Source of the DNA: ZC4RG17 sp036380875
GTDB lineage: Bacteria; Actinomycetota; Acidimicrobiia; Spongiisociales; ZC4RG35
Direction of reading: 5' to 3'
NCBI GenBank assembly: GCA_036380875.1
Contig: DASVDX010000057.1
Span: 48,275-112,274, forward strand
DNA: 64,000 nt
The notes under the pieces are model-generated. The model saw nothing but the letters and a program-made list of their open reading frames with translations. It had not been told where the DNA came from and did not search any database. Shown piece by piece: positions 31,822 to 39,045 of this stretch (positions are counted from its first letter, which is position 1; every line of letters begins with the position of its first letter). The translations under genes were made by a program, and so were the position numbers.

Positions 31822-32399
31822 CCGACGACCTGCGCTCCCGGCTGGCGGCGGCCAACCCGGTTCCTCCTTCCGAACCGGTCGACCCGGTCACGAGTGATCG
31901 GGCCCGAGCCCTGATGGAGGAGATCATGTCCACCCCGACAACAGTCCGCACGAACCTGCGCCGCACCACGCGTCTGGTTGGCGCCGTAGCCGCGGCTCTC
32001 GCTGTGGTGGTCGCCGGCGCAGCTCTGCTGCTTGGATCCGGCACCTCCGAGGAGCCCCTGGTGCTCGCCGGAGAGGGCGGCGACGCCATGGCGATCTGTG
32101 CCCCGTTCGACGTGTCCGTGCTGGCCACGATGTCGCCCGCATTCGCCGGAACGGTCGTCGAACTCACCGACTCGGTCGCCACCATCGAGGTGGACCGCTG
32201 GTACGCCGGCGAGGAGGAGGCCTCGACGGTCGAGATCGACTACACCCCCGGCTTCGAAGCGTTGATCGGAACGCCTTCCTTCGAGGAGGGACAGCGCTAC
32301 CTGATCACGGCCACCGACGGTGTCGTCAACGGGTGCGGGTTCAGCGGGCCCGCCACACCGGACCTCGAGGCGGCGTTCGAGGAGGCCTTTGGCTCCTGA
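31818..32399 (+). CDS. Single-pass membrane protein downstream of ECF sigma, candidate anti-sigma
   Basis: The 193-residue protein has a cytosolic N-terminus of about 50 residues, one membrane helix at about 52-74 (LVGAVAAALAVVVAGAALLL) and an extracytoplasmic domain with two Cys (near 94 and 174). The position and coupled start (GTG overlapping TGA) fit an anti-sigma factor for the ECF protein, but the N-terminus lacks the zinc-binding HxxxCxxC motif, so it would be of a non-ZAS type or not an anti-sigma at all. The locus ends with the hairpin at 32410-32444. Confidence 0.75.
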   Translation: MTDDLRSRLAAANPVPPSEPVDPVTSDRARALMEEIMSTPTTVRTNLRRTTRLVGAVAAALAVVVAGAALLLGSGTSEEPLVLAGEGGDAMAICAPFDVSVLATMSPAFAGTVVELTDSVATIEVDRWYAGEEEASTVEIDYTPGFEALIGTPSFEEGQRYLITATDGVVNGCGFSGPATPDLEAAFEEAFGS

Positions 32400-32409
32400 C
32401 ACCCACCGG

Positions 32410-32444
32410 TCCGGGTCCCGTCCGTGCTCGAGACGGGACCCGGA
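32410..32444 (+). terminator. Hairpin terminator after the ECF pair (no T-run)
   Basis: Perfect 13-bp arms (32410-32422 with 32432-32444) around a 9-base loop, 11 bases after the stop codon. No T-run follows, as is common for actinobacterial terminators. Confidence 0.65.
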
Positions 32445-32513
32445 ACACGGGGTGCCGATGAATCGGCTGGTTGGCAGACGTCCAATCCGAACGCGGAAGG
32501 AAAGGGACTCCGA

Positions 32514-33011
32514 ATGGCCGATCAGCCTATGAGTCACACCATGACTCTCAGTCGCCGCTTCGACGCTCCGGTCGCCGAGGTGTGGCGAGCATGGACCGAC
32601 CCGGAACTCGTGCGCCAGTGGTGGGGGCCCAAAGGCTTCACCGCACCGGTGGTCGAGATGGACGTGAAAGTGGCCGGCCGCTCACTCGTGTGCATGGAGG
32701 CGCCGGAGGAGATGGGCGGGTTCCGCCACTACAACACGTGGACCTACACCCACGTCCTGCCGCTCCGCCAGCTCGAGTTCGTCCAGCACTTCACCGACGA
32801 GGAGGGCAACCCCATCGATCCCTCCGAGATCGGCATGCCGCCCGGTATCCCCTTCGAGGTGCCGCACGTGCTCACCTTCGTGGACCGCGAAGACTCCACC
32901 GAGCTCACTGTCTCCGAGTACGGCTACACGACGCCGGAGGTGGTCGAGCTGTCGAGGGCGGGGATGGCCCAGTGCCTCGACAAGCTCGCCACCGTCATCG
33001 GCTCGGACTGA
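32514..33011 (+). CDS. SRPBCC (AHSA1-like) domain protein
   Basis: The 165-residue protein has the START/SRPBCC fold: RRFDAPVAEVWRAWTDPELV followed by RQWWGPKGFTAPVVEMDVKV, an internal cavity-forming strand set and a long C-terminal helix SRAGMAQCLDKLATVI. This AHSA1-like type binds small hydrophobic molecules or acts as a co-chaperone; no catalytic residues are known. AAGGAAAGGG provides a ribosome-binding site before ATG 32514. A second SRPBCC protein is encoded at 34381. Confidence 0.87.
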   Translation: MADQPMSHTMTLSRRFDAPVAEVWRAWTDPELVRQWWGPKGFTAPVVEMDVKVAGRSLVCMEAPEEMGGFRHYNTWTYTHVLPLRQLEFVQHFTDEEGNPIDPSEIGMPPGIPFEVPHVLTFVDREDSTELTVSEYGYTTPEVVELSRAGMAQCLDKLATVIGSD

Positions 33012-33097
33012 TCGCCTTCAGGAGCCCGAGCGAGCCATCCTCCGTGGACCGCGCTGGCGACGCGATCAAAGATCTTCAGGTACTCGGTTTGGCGGAT

Positions 33098-34258
33098 TCA
33101 CGAATCAGGAGTCAAGGAGAAGAACACCCTGTTCTCATCGAAGGTAAAACTCTCCTCCGCAATCATCACGAGTGAGCCAACGTCTTCTGACCAGACGTTC
33201 CAGCACACGTTTCCGCTGATGGATCCACCAGGGAAGGTCTCGCCAGCCTCGTCGATGGGGTCGGGAATCACTCCGCACGAACCGTCGAAACCTTCGTAGG
33301 CGACACTCGAGTCACCAACCGCCTTTAGCGACATGTCGACCCAGAACGTCGACGACTCCGTGCCATCGAACGTTGCTTCCAGGCGAGCCATATAGAACTG
33401 GCGGCCTTCTTCCGGAGGCTCATTGAACCGGTTCTCGGCTAACACCAACTGTGTCGCGTCAGGAATCACCTCAACGACCGCCAAGGTCCACGGACCGACC
33501 GCGGCAGCCTCGCCCACCGGCACAGCATCTGCGAGCCGACTCGAACCCTCGACCCCCTCGGCAGTGGACGCCTTGGAGGGCTCAGCGGCCGGGTCGAGCG
33601 AGAGGAAAGCCCGGGTGTCGTCGAAAGAGAAGCCTGGCTCGACGATGAGCACCAGGCCGTGTGCGTCCTCGGCCGAGACCGACCAACACGCGTTTCCTGA
33701 TATGGAACCACCGGGGAAGGTCTCGCCTGAATCATCGATCGGATCGGGTATGACACCGCACGAATCTTCGAAGCTCTCATAGGCGACGTTCGAGGGACCC
33801 ACGACCTTCATCGACACATCCACCCAGAAGTTCGACGACTCCTGACCGATGTAGGTCGCCTCCAGATGCACCATGAAGAACTGACGCCCCTCGGCCGGGG
33901 GTTCATTGAACTGATTCTCCTCCAGCACCTGGTCGGTGGCGTCCGGAGTCACCCCAGCGACACGAAGTCTCCAGTCCCCAAGTTCGACGATCTCGCCGAC
34001 AGGAACCGGGCTTTCCCGGGTCCCGAGAACAGAAGTTGCGTCAGGTTGAGTCGTCGTAGGAGGAACCGTCGTCAAAGGGACGGTCGTCGAGGTCGTCTCG
34101 CCCATCGTCGAATCAACAACTGTGGCCGAAGCGGTCGTGGACTCTGAATCACCGGGAGGGGTGGATTCAGACACGCCGCTGTCAGCGCCGCAGGCCACCA
34201 CGAGAATGCACGCCATCGCGGCCACGGCGAACGAGCTGGCTCGATTCGAGACTCTCAT
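33098..34258 (-). CDS. Lipoprotein with two tandem DUF4352-like domains
   Basis: A lipoprotein signal peptide (ILVVAC, Cys near residue 23) is followed by a Thr/Ser/Pro linker and two closely similar domains, about residues 85-230 and 240-385. Shared blocks include FNEPPAEGRQFFMVHLEAT versus FNEPPEEGRQFYMARLEAT and SCGVIPDPID with FPGGSISGN in both. The high identity implies a recent internal duplication. DUF4352 domains are immunoglobulin-like and extracytoplasmic. By eye the DNA is less GC-rich than its neighbours, a possible sign of transfer. Confidence 0.82.
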   Translation of the reverse strand: MRVSNRASSFAVAAMACILVVACGADSGVSESTPPGDSESTTASATVVDSTMGETTSTTVPLTTVPPTTTQPDATSVLGTRESPVPVGEIVELGDWRLRVAGVTPDATDQVLEENQFNEPPAEGRQFFMVHLEATYIGQESSNFWVDVSMKVVGPSNVAYESFEDSCGVIPDPIDDSGETFPGGSISGNACWSVSAEDAHGLVLIVEPGFSFDDTRAFLSLDPAAEPSKASTAEGVEGSSRLADAVPVGEAAAVGPWTLAVVEVIPDATQLVLAENRFNEPPEEGRQFYMARLEATFDGTESSTFWVDMSLKAVGDSSVAYEGFDGSCGVIPDPIDEAGETFPGGSISGNVCWNVWSEDVGSLVMIAEESFTFDENRVFFSLTPDS

Positions 34259-34326
34259 ATCCCTGCCTATCGACCGTGCTGTTGCGGACCTGAAGCGGAC
34301 TTACGCGAATGTGACGCAAGTCCTAC

Positions 34327-34363
34327 AACCAAGTGACCCGCGATTACCGCGGGTCACTTGGTT
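34327..34363 (-). terminator. Perfect 16-bp inverted repeat, likely terminator
   Basis: Arms 34327-34342 and 34348-34363 pair over 16 bp with a 5-base loop (ATTAC). It lies 18 bases after the SRPBCC stop codon on the minus strand and before the lipoprotein gene start. No clear T-run follows; TTGGTT is part of the stem. Confidence 0.65.
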
Positions 34364-34380
34364 CAGGCGGTGCTCTTGGA

Positions 34381-34878
34381 TCAGGCCGCGGCGATCTCGG
34401 CCAGGACGCCGTCGATCTGGGACATCGCCTGGAGCATGCCCTCTTCCATCCCCATCTCGAGGACCTGTTGCAACGCTTCGGGCGAGGCATAGCGGGCGAC
34501 GGTGCGCATCCGGGTGCGACCATCGGCCTCGGTGAACTCGTAGCGCATCACATTCGCGGGCAGTTCGGGATTGGGGCTCCCGCTCTCGTCGGCGAAAGCG
34601 TCCTCGACCTCGAACGAGTTGGGGGCATCCACCGCGATGACGTTCCACACGCCGTAATGGGTGTCACCCTCCGGACCGGTCATGGAGTAGACGACCTTGC
34701 CGCCGGGCCGGAACTCGTGCTGATGCACGGTCGCCGGGTAGGTGGGAGGACCCCACCACTTCTCCAGCTTGCGAGGGTCCGCAAACAGCTGCCAGACGTG
34801 CTCCAGAGGAGCGTCGAACTCCGTTGTGACCGTGAGAGTCGCGTTGTCGATGTCCTTCTCCACGATGGGCGTGGTCAT
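34381..34878 (-). CDS. SRPBCC (AHSA1-like) domain protein, in operon with ArsR regulator
   Basis: The 165-residue protein has the SRPBCC fold: TTEFDAPLEHVWQLFADPRK followed by LEKWWGPPTYPATVHQHEFR, and a C-terminal helix EALQQVLEMGMEEGMLQAM. ATG 34878 overlaps the ArsR stop (ATGA). Pairs of this type (ArsR regulator plus AHSA1-like protein) are widespread in actinobacteria, with unknown ligand. The gene ends at the 16-bp hairpin at 34327. Confidence 0.88.
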   Translation of the reverse strand: MTTPIVEKDIDNATLTVTTEFDAPLEHVWQLFADPRKLEKWWGPPTYPATVHQHEFRPGGKVVYSMTGPEGDTHYGVWNVIAVDAPNSFEVEDAFADESGSPNPELPANVMRYEFTEADGRTRMRTVARYASPEALQQVLEMGMEEGMLQAMSQIDGVLAEIAAA

Positions 34879-35222
34879 GACTTGTCTCCTTTCTCCTGGG
34901 CGAGCAACTCGCCCATCCGGTCGATGCGGTCGACCCACATCGCTTCCAACTGGTCGAGGAGGTAGCGGACCCGGCGAACGGCGTCGACCTCCGCTCTCAC
35001 GAGCTGTTCACGCCCTTCGCGTCGCTTGGTCACGAGGCCGGCCTGTTCCAACTTCGCCACGTGCTTCTGCACGGCAGCGAAGCTCATCGGGTACTGCCTG
35101 GCCAGCTCCGACACCGAGTACTCCCTCGTCATGGTGCGACGGATGATGTCTCGTCGGGTGGCGTCGGCCAGTGCCCGGAACCTCCGGTCGTCGTCCGCCT
35201 CGTCGCTGCGACCTACAACCAT
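34875..35222 (-). CDS. ArsR-family winged-helix transcriptional repressor
   Basis: The 115-residue protein has the ArsR winged helix: RFRALADATRRDIIRRTMTR, recognition helix SELARQYPMSFAAVQKHVAK, wing AGLVTKRREGREQLV, then a dimerisation helix. There is no Cys-based metal site, so the signal is unlikely to be a metal. On the minus strand TAACGT (35236-35231) precedes ATG 35222 by 8 bases, and the palindrome at 35214-35231 covers the start codon, which predicts a leaderless, self-repressed operon with the SRPBCC gene. Confidence 0.9.
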   Translation of the reverse strand: MVVGRSDEADDDRRFRALADATRRDIIRRTMTREYSVSELARQYPMSFAAVQKHVAKLEQAGLVTKRREGREQLVRAEVDAVRRVRYLLDQLEAMWVDRIDRMGELLAQEKGDKS

Positions 35223-35231
35223 TTGGTTGTA
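35214..35231. promoter_or_regulatory. ArsR operator TACAACC-N4-GGTTGTA over the start codon
   Basis: Perfect 7-bp arms with a 4-base centre. The site directly abuts the -10 box and includes the ATG of the ArsR gene, so a bound dimer would block transcription initiation. Confidence 0.65.
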
Positions 35232-35276
35232 CGTTACGCCGGAGGATCGTACATGTCAACCGCAATTCAGATCGGA

Positions 35277-35792
35277 TCAGACGGCCGGATAGACCACGCG
35301 GCCGTCCACCACCCTGGCGATTTCGGTGACCACGTGCGGGTAGCGGCGCCCGCCGGGGAAGAGGTGCTCGACGGCCTCCCCTTCGACGAGTTCGAGATGG
35401 TCGGAGAGGAGCCTGCGATGGCACCGCCACCAAACGGTCTCCGAACACATCACCGCCACCTGCCGGCTCTCGGCGGCTGCGAGGAGCTCAGCCACCCCGG
35501 TTCGGAACTCCTCGGTGGCCATGTGGTCGGCATAGGCGCGGAACTGGTCGTTGTCGAGACCGGCATTCGGGCTGTCGGACGCCCCTTTCCTGCGGCCTCC
35601 CAGCGACTCGGCCCAGCGATACTCGACGCCGTAGTCGGTCAGCCAGCGGCGCATTTCTCCAGAGTTGAACTGGGGGTGGCGTCGGCTCCCTGGGTAGCGA
35701 CGGATATCGAAGAGGACTCCCACGCCGGCCGATTGGAGGGTCTCCCCCAGTTCGGCCGCGGTCTGCGCACCGTGGCCGACAGTGAAGATCAT
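35277..35792 (-). CDS. DUF488 domain-containing protein
   Basis: The 171-residue protein matches DUF488: MIFTVGHGAQTAAELGETL at the start, FDIRRYPGSRRHPQF near residue 28, YRWAESLGGRRKG near 58 and VMCSETVWWRCHRRLLSDHL near 114 with the conserved Cys. The family's function is unknown. ATG 35792 overlaps the stop of the aminotransferase-like gene (ATGA), so the two share a transcript. Confidence 0.9.
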   Translation of the reverse strand: MIFTVGHGAQTAAELGETLQSAGVGVLFDIRRYPGSRRHPQFNSGEMRRWLTDYGVEYRWAESLGGRRKGASDSPNAGLDNDQFRAYADHMATEEFRTGVAELLAAAESRQVAVMCSETVWWRCHRRLLSDHLELVEGEAVEHLFPGGRRYPHVVTEIARVVDGRVVYPAV

Positions 35793-36934
35793 CCGGCGAG
35801 CTTCGTCGTCGCCTTCCCCATCCTCTCGACGATCTCGGCGAGGATCTCCGGATGGGTGGCGAAGTTGAGCCGGGCATGGCCCGTCCCACCGGCCCCGTAC
35901 AGGGCGCCCTCGCTCAGCGCCACCTTGGCCTGGGAGAGGAAGTAGTCGGCGGGGTCGTCCAGACCGAGGGTGGTGAAGTCGAGCCACGCCAGATAGGTGC
36001 CCTCCAGCTGGGCGAGGCGCACCCCGGGAAGATGCTCTGCCACGAGGTCGGCGAGGGCCTCCCGGTTGGCGTCGATCTGCTTCACCGTCTCGTCGAGCCA
36101 GTCGCGGGCAGCGGCGTAGGCGGCGGCGTTGCCGACCAGGCCGAGAGTGGCCACGCCGATCTTGTCCGGGGTGAAGTAGGCCGACCACTTTTCGGCGTCG
36201 GCGTCCCGGGTCAACACGACCTGGGCGCACTTCAAGCCGGGGATGTTCCAGGCCTTGGAGGCGGAGCTGACCGTGACCACCACGTCGGGATCGATGGTGG
36301 CGGCCACGGTGTGGGACAGGTCAGAACGGATCAGGGGGGCGTGCACCTCGTCGGCGATCACCCGGGCGCCCTTGTCGGTGGCAAGTTGGACGAGCTCCTC
36401 CACCTCGTGACGCTCGAACACCCTCGACGTCGGGTTCCACGGGTTGCAGAGGACGATCGACCCGGCGCCCTGGTCGAAGGCGGCAGCGATGGCATCAAGG
36501 TCGAGCCGGTAGCGGCCGTCGGCGTCGGGGCGACAGCGCACGTCGGCGATCTCGCGACCGGCCCGCTCGACCATCGAGAAGAAGGGGTGGTAGACGGGCG
36601 TGTGGAGGACGACCGGCGAGCCGGGGCGGGTCAGGTGGACGATGGCTCTGAGGACACCTTCGATGACGTTGGGCACCGGAAACACGCGCGCGGGGTCGAC
36701 CTGCCATCCGAGACGGTCAGCCCAGAACGCGCACGCCGCCTCGGCGGTCCGCGCCATGAGTGCCGGATGGGGGTAAGCGACCTCACCGTCTTCGATCGCC
36801 GCGTGCAAGGCGGCGGCGATCTCGGGGGCGAGGCCGAAGTCCATCTCGGCGACCCATGCCGGCAGGACGTCGGGGTCGTAGGCGTTCCACTTCAGGCCGC
36901 TGCGCGGCCGCGAGTGTGCGGATGTCGGGTGCAC
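35789..36934 (-). CDS. MalY/PatB-like pyridoxal-phosphate C-S lyase (cystathionine beta-lyase type)
   Basis: The 381-residue fold-type I PLP enzyme has the PatB/MalY start LPAWVAEMDFGLAPEI, the aminotransferase motif NPWNPTSRVFE near residue 175, ADEVHAPLI near 207 and the PLP lysine in SSASKAWNIPGLK near 234. Members cleave C-S bonds of cystathionine or other cysteine conjugates. GTG 36934 was preferred to ATG 36964 because TAGCCT (36947-36942) lies exactly 7 bases upstream of the GTG, fitting the leaderless pattern of this genome. Confidence 0.87.
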   Translation of the reverse strand: MHPTSAHSRPRSGLKWNAYDPDVLPAWVAEMDFGLAPEIAAALHAAIEDGEVAYPHPALMARTAEAACAFWADRLGWQVDPARVFPVPNVIEGVLRAIVHLTRPGSPVVLHTPVYHPFFSMVERAGREIADVRCRPDADGRYRLDLDAIAAAFDQGAGSIVLCNPWNPTSRVFERHEVEELVQLATDKGARVIADEVHAPLIRSDLSHTVAATIDPDVVVTVSSASKAWNIPGLKCAQVVLTRDADAEKWSAYFTPDKIGVATLGLVGNAAAYAAARDWLDETVKQIDANREALADLVAEHLPGVRLAQLEGTYLAWLDFTTLGLDDPADYFLSQAKVALSEGALYGAGGTGHARLNFATHPEILAEIVERMGKATTKLAG

Positions 36935-36975
36935 GGAACCAAGGCTAGGGCGGTGGCGATCCACCGCCCCAAGCC

Positions 36976-37380
36976 TCAGGCTCGACCGGATTCGCCTTCC
37001 GTGTCGCCGGGTGTGGTGGGAGGAGGCTGGGTGGGAGGAGCCGCCGGCGGAGTGGTGGGACTGGTGTCGATGCCCGTCTCGGTTCCGTCACCCGCGGTGC
37101 TCGTCTCCGTCGAGACGGTCTCGTCGGCCGGTTTCTCACCTTCCGAGGTTTCGGCTTCCCAGCGTTCGCGGGCGGCCTCGAGCCCGCGTTCGAGGGCCTC
37201 GCCCAGCTCCTTCACTGCTTGCTTGGCGGCCTCGAGGGCACTCGCCCGGCTGTCGCGGGTGGCGTCCCAGGCGGTGCGGACCGCGTCGGCGGTGCGGTCG
37301 AGAGCATCCTGCGCCTCCCGGATCCACTTGGGCCGGGCCTCACCCGACTCTGTCGTTTCGCTACGGCTCTCGTCTGTCAT
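36976..37380 (-). CDS. Small helical protein with Pro/Thr-rich tail
   Basis: The 134-residue protein has an N-terminal helical half with amphipathic, heptad-like segments (EAQDALDRTADAVRTAWDAT; EALERGLEAARERWEAE), followed by a disordered C-terminus rich in Thr, Pro and Glu. There is no signal peptide or membrane helix. ATG 37380 has GGAGGG 5 bases upstream and is better than the upstream TTG. I do not recognise a family. A tandem 18-base repeat lies directly before it at 37402-37473. Confidence 0.65.
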   Translation of the reverse strand: MTDESRSETTESGEARPKWIREAQDALDRTADAVRTAWDATRDSRASALEAAKQAVKELGEALERGLEAARERWEAETSEGEKPADETVSTETSTAGDGTETGIDTSPTTPPAAPPTQPPPTTPGDTEGESGRA

Positions 37381-37401
37381 GGCTCCCTCCGTGGGTCGTG
37401 G

Positions 37402-37473
37402 CTGTGTCAATTCTTTCGGCTGTATCGATTCTTCCGGCTGTGCCGATTCTTCCTGCTATGTCGATTCTTCCCT
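37402..37473. repeat. Four tandem copies of an 18-base repeat
   Basis: Units start at 37402, 37420, 37438 and 37456 and share the form CTGTATCGATTCTTCCGG with one to four changes each. Because 18 is a multiple of three, the minus strand would code for a six-residue repeat in line with the small helical protein, but a TAG in the outermost copy breaks it. The array sits in the divergent promoter space before the SDR gene. Confidence 0.85.
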
Positions 37474-37542
37474 CCAATCCGATCCTATGTCGCCGGATCC
37501 CCTAGCAACCGGGCGAATTCCTCGGGCATACAATCCCGCCCC

Positions 37543-38304
37543 GTGGATCAGCGCTTCTCCGGCCGGACCGTGCTCGTCACCGGAGCGACAGGAATCGGGG
37601 CCGCCACCGCCGAGCGGGTCGCCGCAGAAGGCGGCTCGGTGTTCGTGGTCTCCCTCGATGAGGAACCGATCGATTCGCTGCGCGAGTCGTCTGACCGCAT
37701 CGACGGGATGGCGGCCGACCTGACCGACGAGTCGGCTGCCGAGGCTGCGTTCGCCCGCTGCTTGGACAGGTTCGGCCAACTCGACGGGGTGCTGGCCGTG
37801 GCAGGCGGCAGCGGACGGCGCTTCGGCGACGGCCCCGTCGACCAGATCCCTCTGTCCGGCTGGGAGGCGACGGTCGCCGCCAACATGACCCCGATGTTTC
37901 TCACCGTCCGCGAAGCCGTGAGAAACATGAGCGAAGGCGGCTCGATCGTCGTCACAACGAGCGTGCTCGCCTCCCACCCGCAGCGGATGTTCGTCACCCA
38001 CGCCTATGCCGCCGCCAAGAGCTCGGCGATCGGATTCGTGCGGGCGGTCGCCGCCCGCTACGCATTTCGGGGGATACGCGTCAACGCCGTGGCACCCGGT
38101 CTCACCGCCACTCCGATGGCACAACGGGCCGCAAGCGATGCCGAGACCGTCGCCTATGCGGAGCAGAAGCAGCCGCTCGCCGGCGGCCTCCTGCCGCCCG
38201 AGTCGGTCGCCGCCGCAGTCACGTTCCTCCTCTCCGACGACGCTCGCCACATCACGGGGCAGATTCTCTCCGTCGACGGGGGCTCGACGGTCACCGAGGC
38301 ATGA
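37543..38304 (+). CDS. Short-chain dehydrogenase/reductase (SDR)
   Basis: The 253-residue protein is a classical SDR: NAD(P)-binding VLVTGATGIGAATAERVA near residue 10 (TGxxxGxG), the DLTDES acidic turn, catalytic Ser in TSVLAS near 145 and YAAAKSSAIGF (Tyr-x-x-x-Lys) near 160, and the C-terminal ITGQILSVDGG. GTG 37543 follows TACAAT (37529-37534) by 8 bases, the strongest -10 box in the window. It precedes the GntR-controlled carbohydrate locus; a 45-base gap with a GntR operator separates it from deoC. Confidence 0.9.
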   Translation: MDQRFSGRTVLVTGATGIGAATAERVAAEGGSVFVVSLDEEPIDSLRESSDRIDGMAADLTDESAAEAAFARCLDRFGQLDGVLAVAGGSGRRFGDGPVDQIPLSGWEATVAANMTPMFLTVREAVRNMSEGGSIVVTTSVLASHPQRMFVTHAYAAAKSSAIGFVRAVAARYAFRGIRVNAVAPGLTATPMAQRAASDAETVAYAEQKQPLAGGLLPPESVAAAVTFLLSDDARHITGQILSVDGGSTVTEA

Positions 38305-38309
38305 CCAGG

Positions 38310-38321
38310 TTGTCTAGACAT
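38310..38321. promoter_or_regulatory. GntR-type operator TTGTCTAGACAT before deoC
   Basis: Eleven of twelve bases match the perfect palindrome at 47139. It lies 17 bases upstream of a GACACT box (38338-38343) that precedes the deoC ATG by 6 bases, so it covers the -35 region. It resembles the TGGTCTAGACCA core bound by HutC-group GntR proteins such as DasR. Confidence 0.65.
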
Positions 38322-38349
38322 TTCCCCGGGTGAGTGCGACACTTGGGGG

Positions 38350-39045
38350 ATGCAGAAACTGACCGTCGCCGACGTCACGTACGAACAGCTCGCCGCCACC
38401 ATCGACCATTCCCTGCTTCGCCCCGAGCTCACGCTCGAGGAAGTGAGAGACGGCTGTGAGCTCGCCGCCCGTTACGCCGTGAAGTCGGTGTGCTGCCGCC
38501 CCGCCGACGTCACCCTGTGCGCCAAGGAGCTGGAAGGCACCGGTGTGGAAGTCGGCACGGTGGTGGGTTTCCCCCACGGCTCGTCCACTACCGCCACCAA
38601 GGTCTTCGAAGCCAAACGGGCCATCGAGGAAGGGGCCACCGAGCTCGACATGGTCGTCAACATCGGCTGGCTGAAGAGCCACGAATACGCCGCCGTCGAA
38701 GACGAGATCCGCCAGGTCGTGGAGGCCGCCGACGGGCAGGCCTTGGTGAAGGTGATCCTCGAGAACGCCTATCTCGACGACGAGGAGAAGCGGCGCGGGT
38801 CGCAGCTGGTCGAGGCGGCCGGAGCCGATTTCGTCAAGACCTCCACCGGCTTCGCACCGTCGGGGGCGACCATCCCCGACCTGATCCTGATGCGGGAGTC
38901 CGTGTCACCCCGCGTCCAGGTCAAGGCAGCCGGCGGCGTCCGCACCCTGGACGGGTTGCTGGAGGTGATGTCGGTGGGCGTGACCCGCATCGGGGCGACT
39001 CGCACCGCCGAGATCCTCGACGACTACCGCGCCCGGACGGCCTGA
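38350..39045 (+). CDS. deoC: Deoxyribose-phosphate aldolase (DeoC)
   Basis: The 231-residue class I aldolase has the DeoC markers: TIDHSLLRPELTLEEV near the start, VCCRPADVTLCAKEL near 47, GFPHGSSTTATKVFEA near 73, ELDMVVNIGWLKS near 98, LVKVILENAYL near 132 and the Schiff-base lysine in DFVKTSTGF near 160. It cleaves 2-deoxyribose 5-phosphate to acetaldehyde and glyceraldehyde 3-phosphate; in this locus it may act on another deoxy or keto sugar phosphate. Its 3' end overlaps the convergent ROK gene by 22 bases. A GntR operator precedes it. Confidence 0.9.
   Translation: MQKLTVADVTYEQLAATIDHSLLRPELTLEEVRDGCELAARYAVKSVCCRPADVTLCAKELEGTGVEVGTVVGFPHGSSTTATKVFEAKRAIEEGATELDMVVNIGWLKSHEYAAVEDEIRQVVEAADGQALVKVILENAYLDDEEKRRGSQLVEAAGADFVKTSTGFAPSGATIPDLILMRESVSPRVQVKAAGGVRTLDGLLEVMSVGVTRIGATRTAEILDDYRARTA

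Noticed and set aside
37402..37473. Possible CRISPR-like array
   Set aside because: The 18-base units are directly contiguous with no spacers and no cas genes are nearby; it is a simple tandem repeat.
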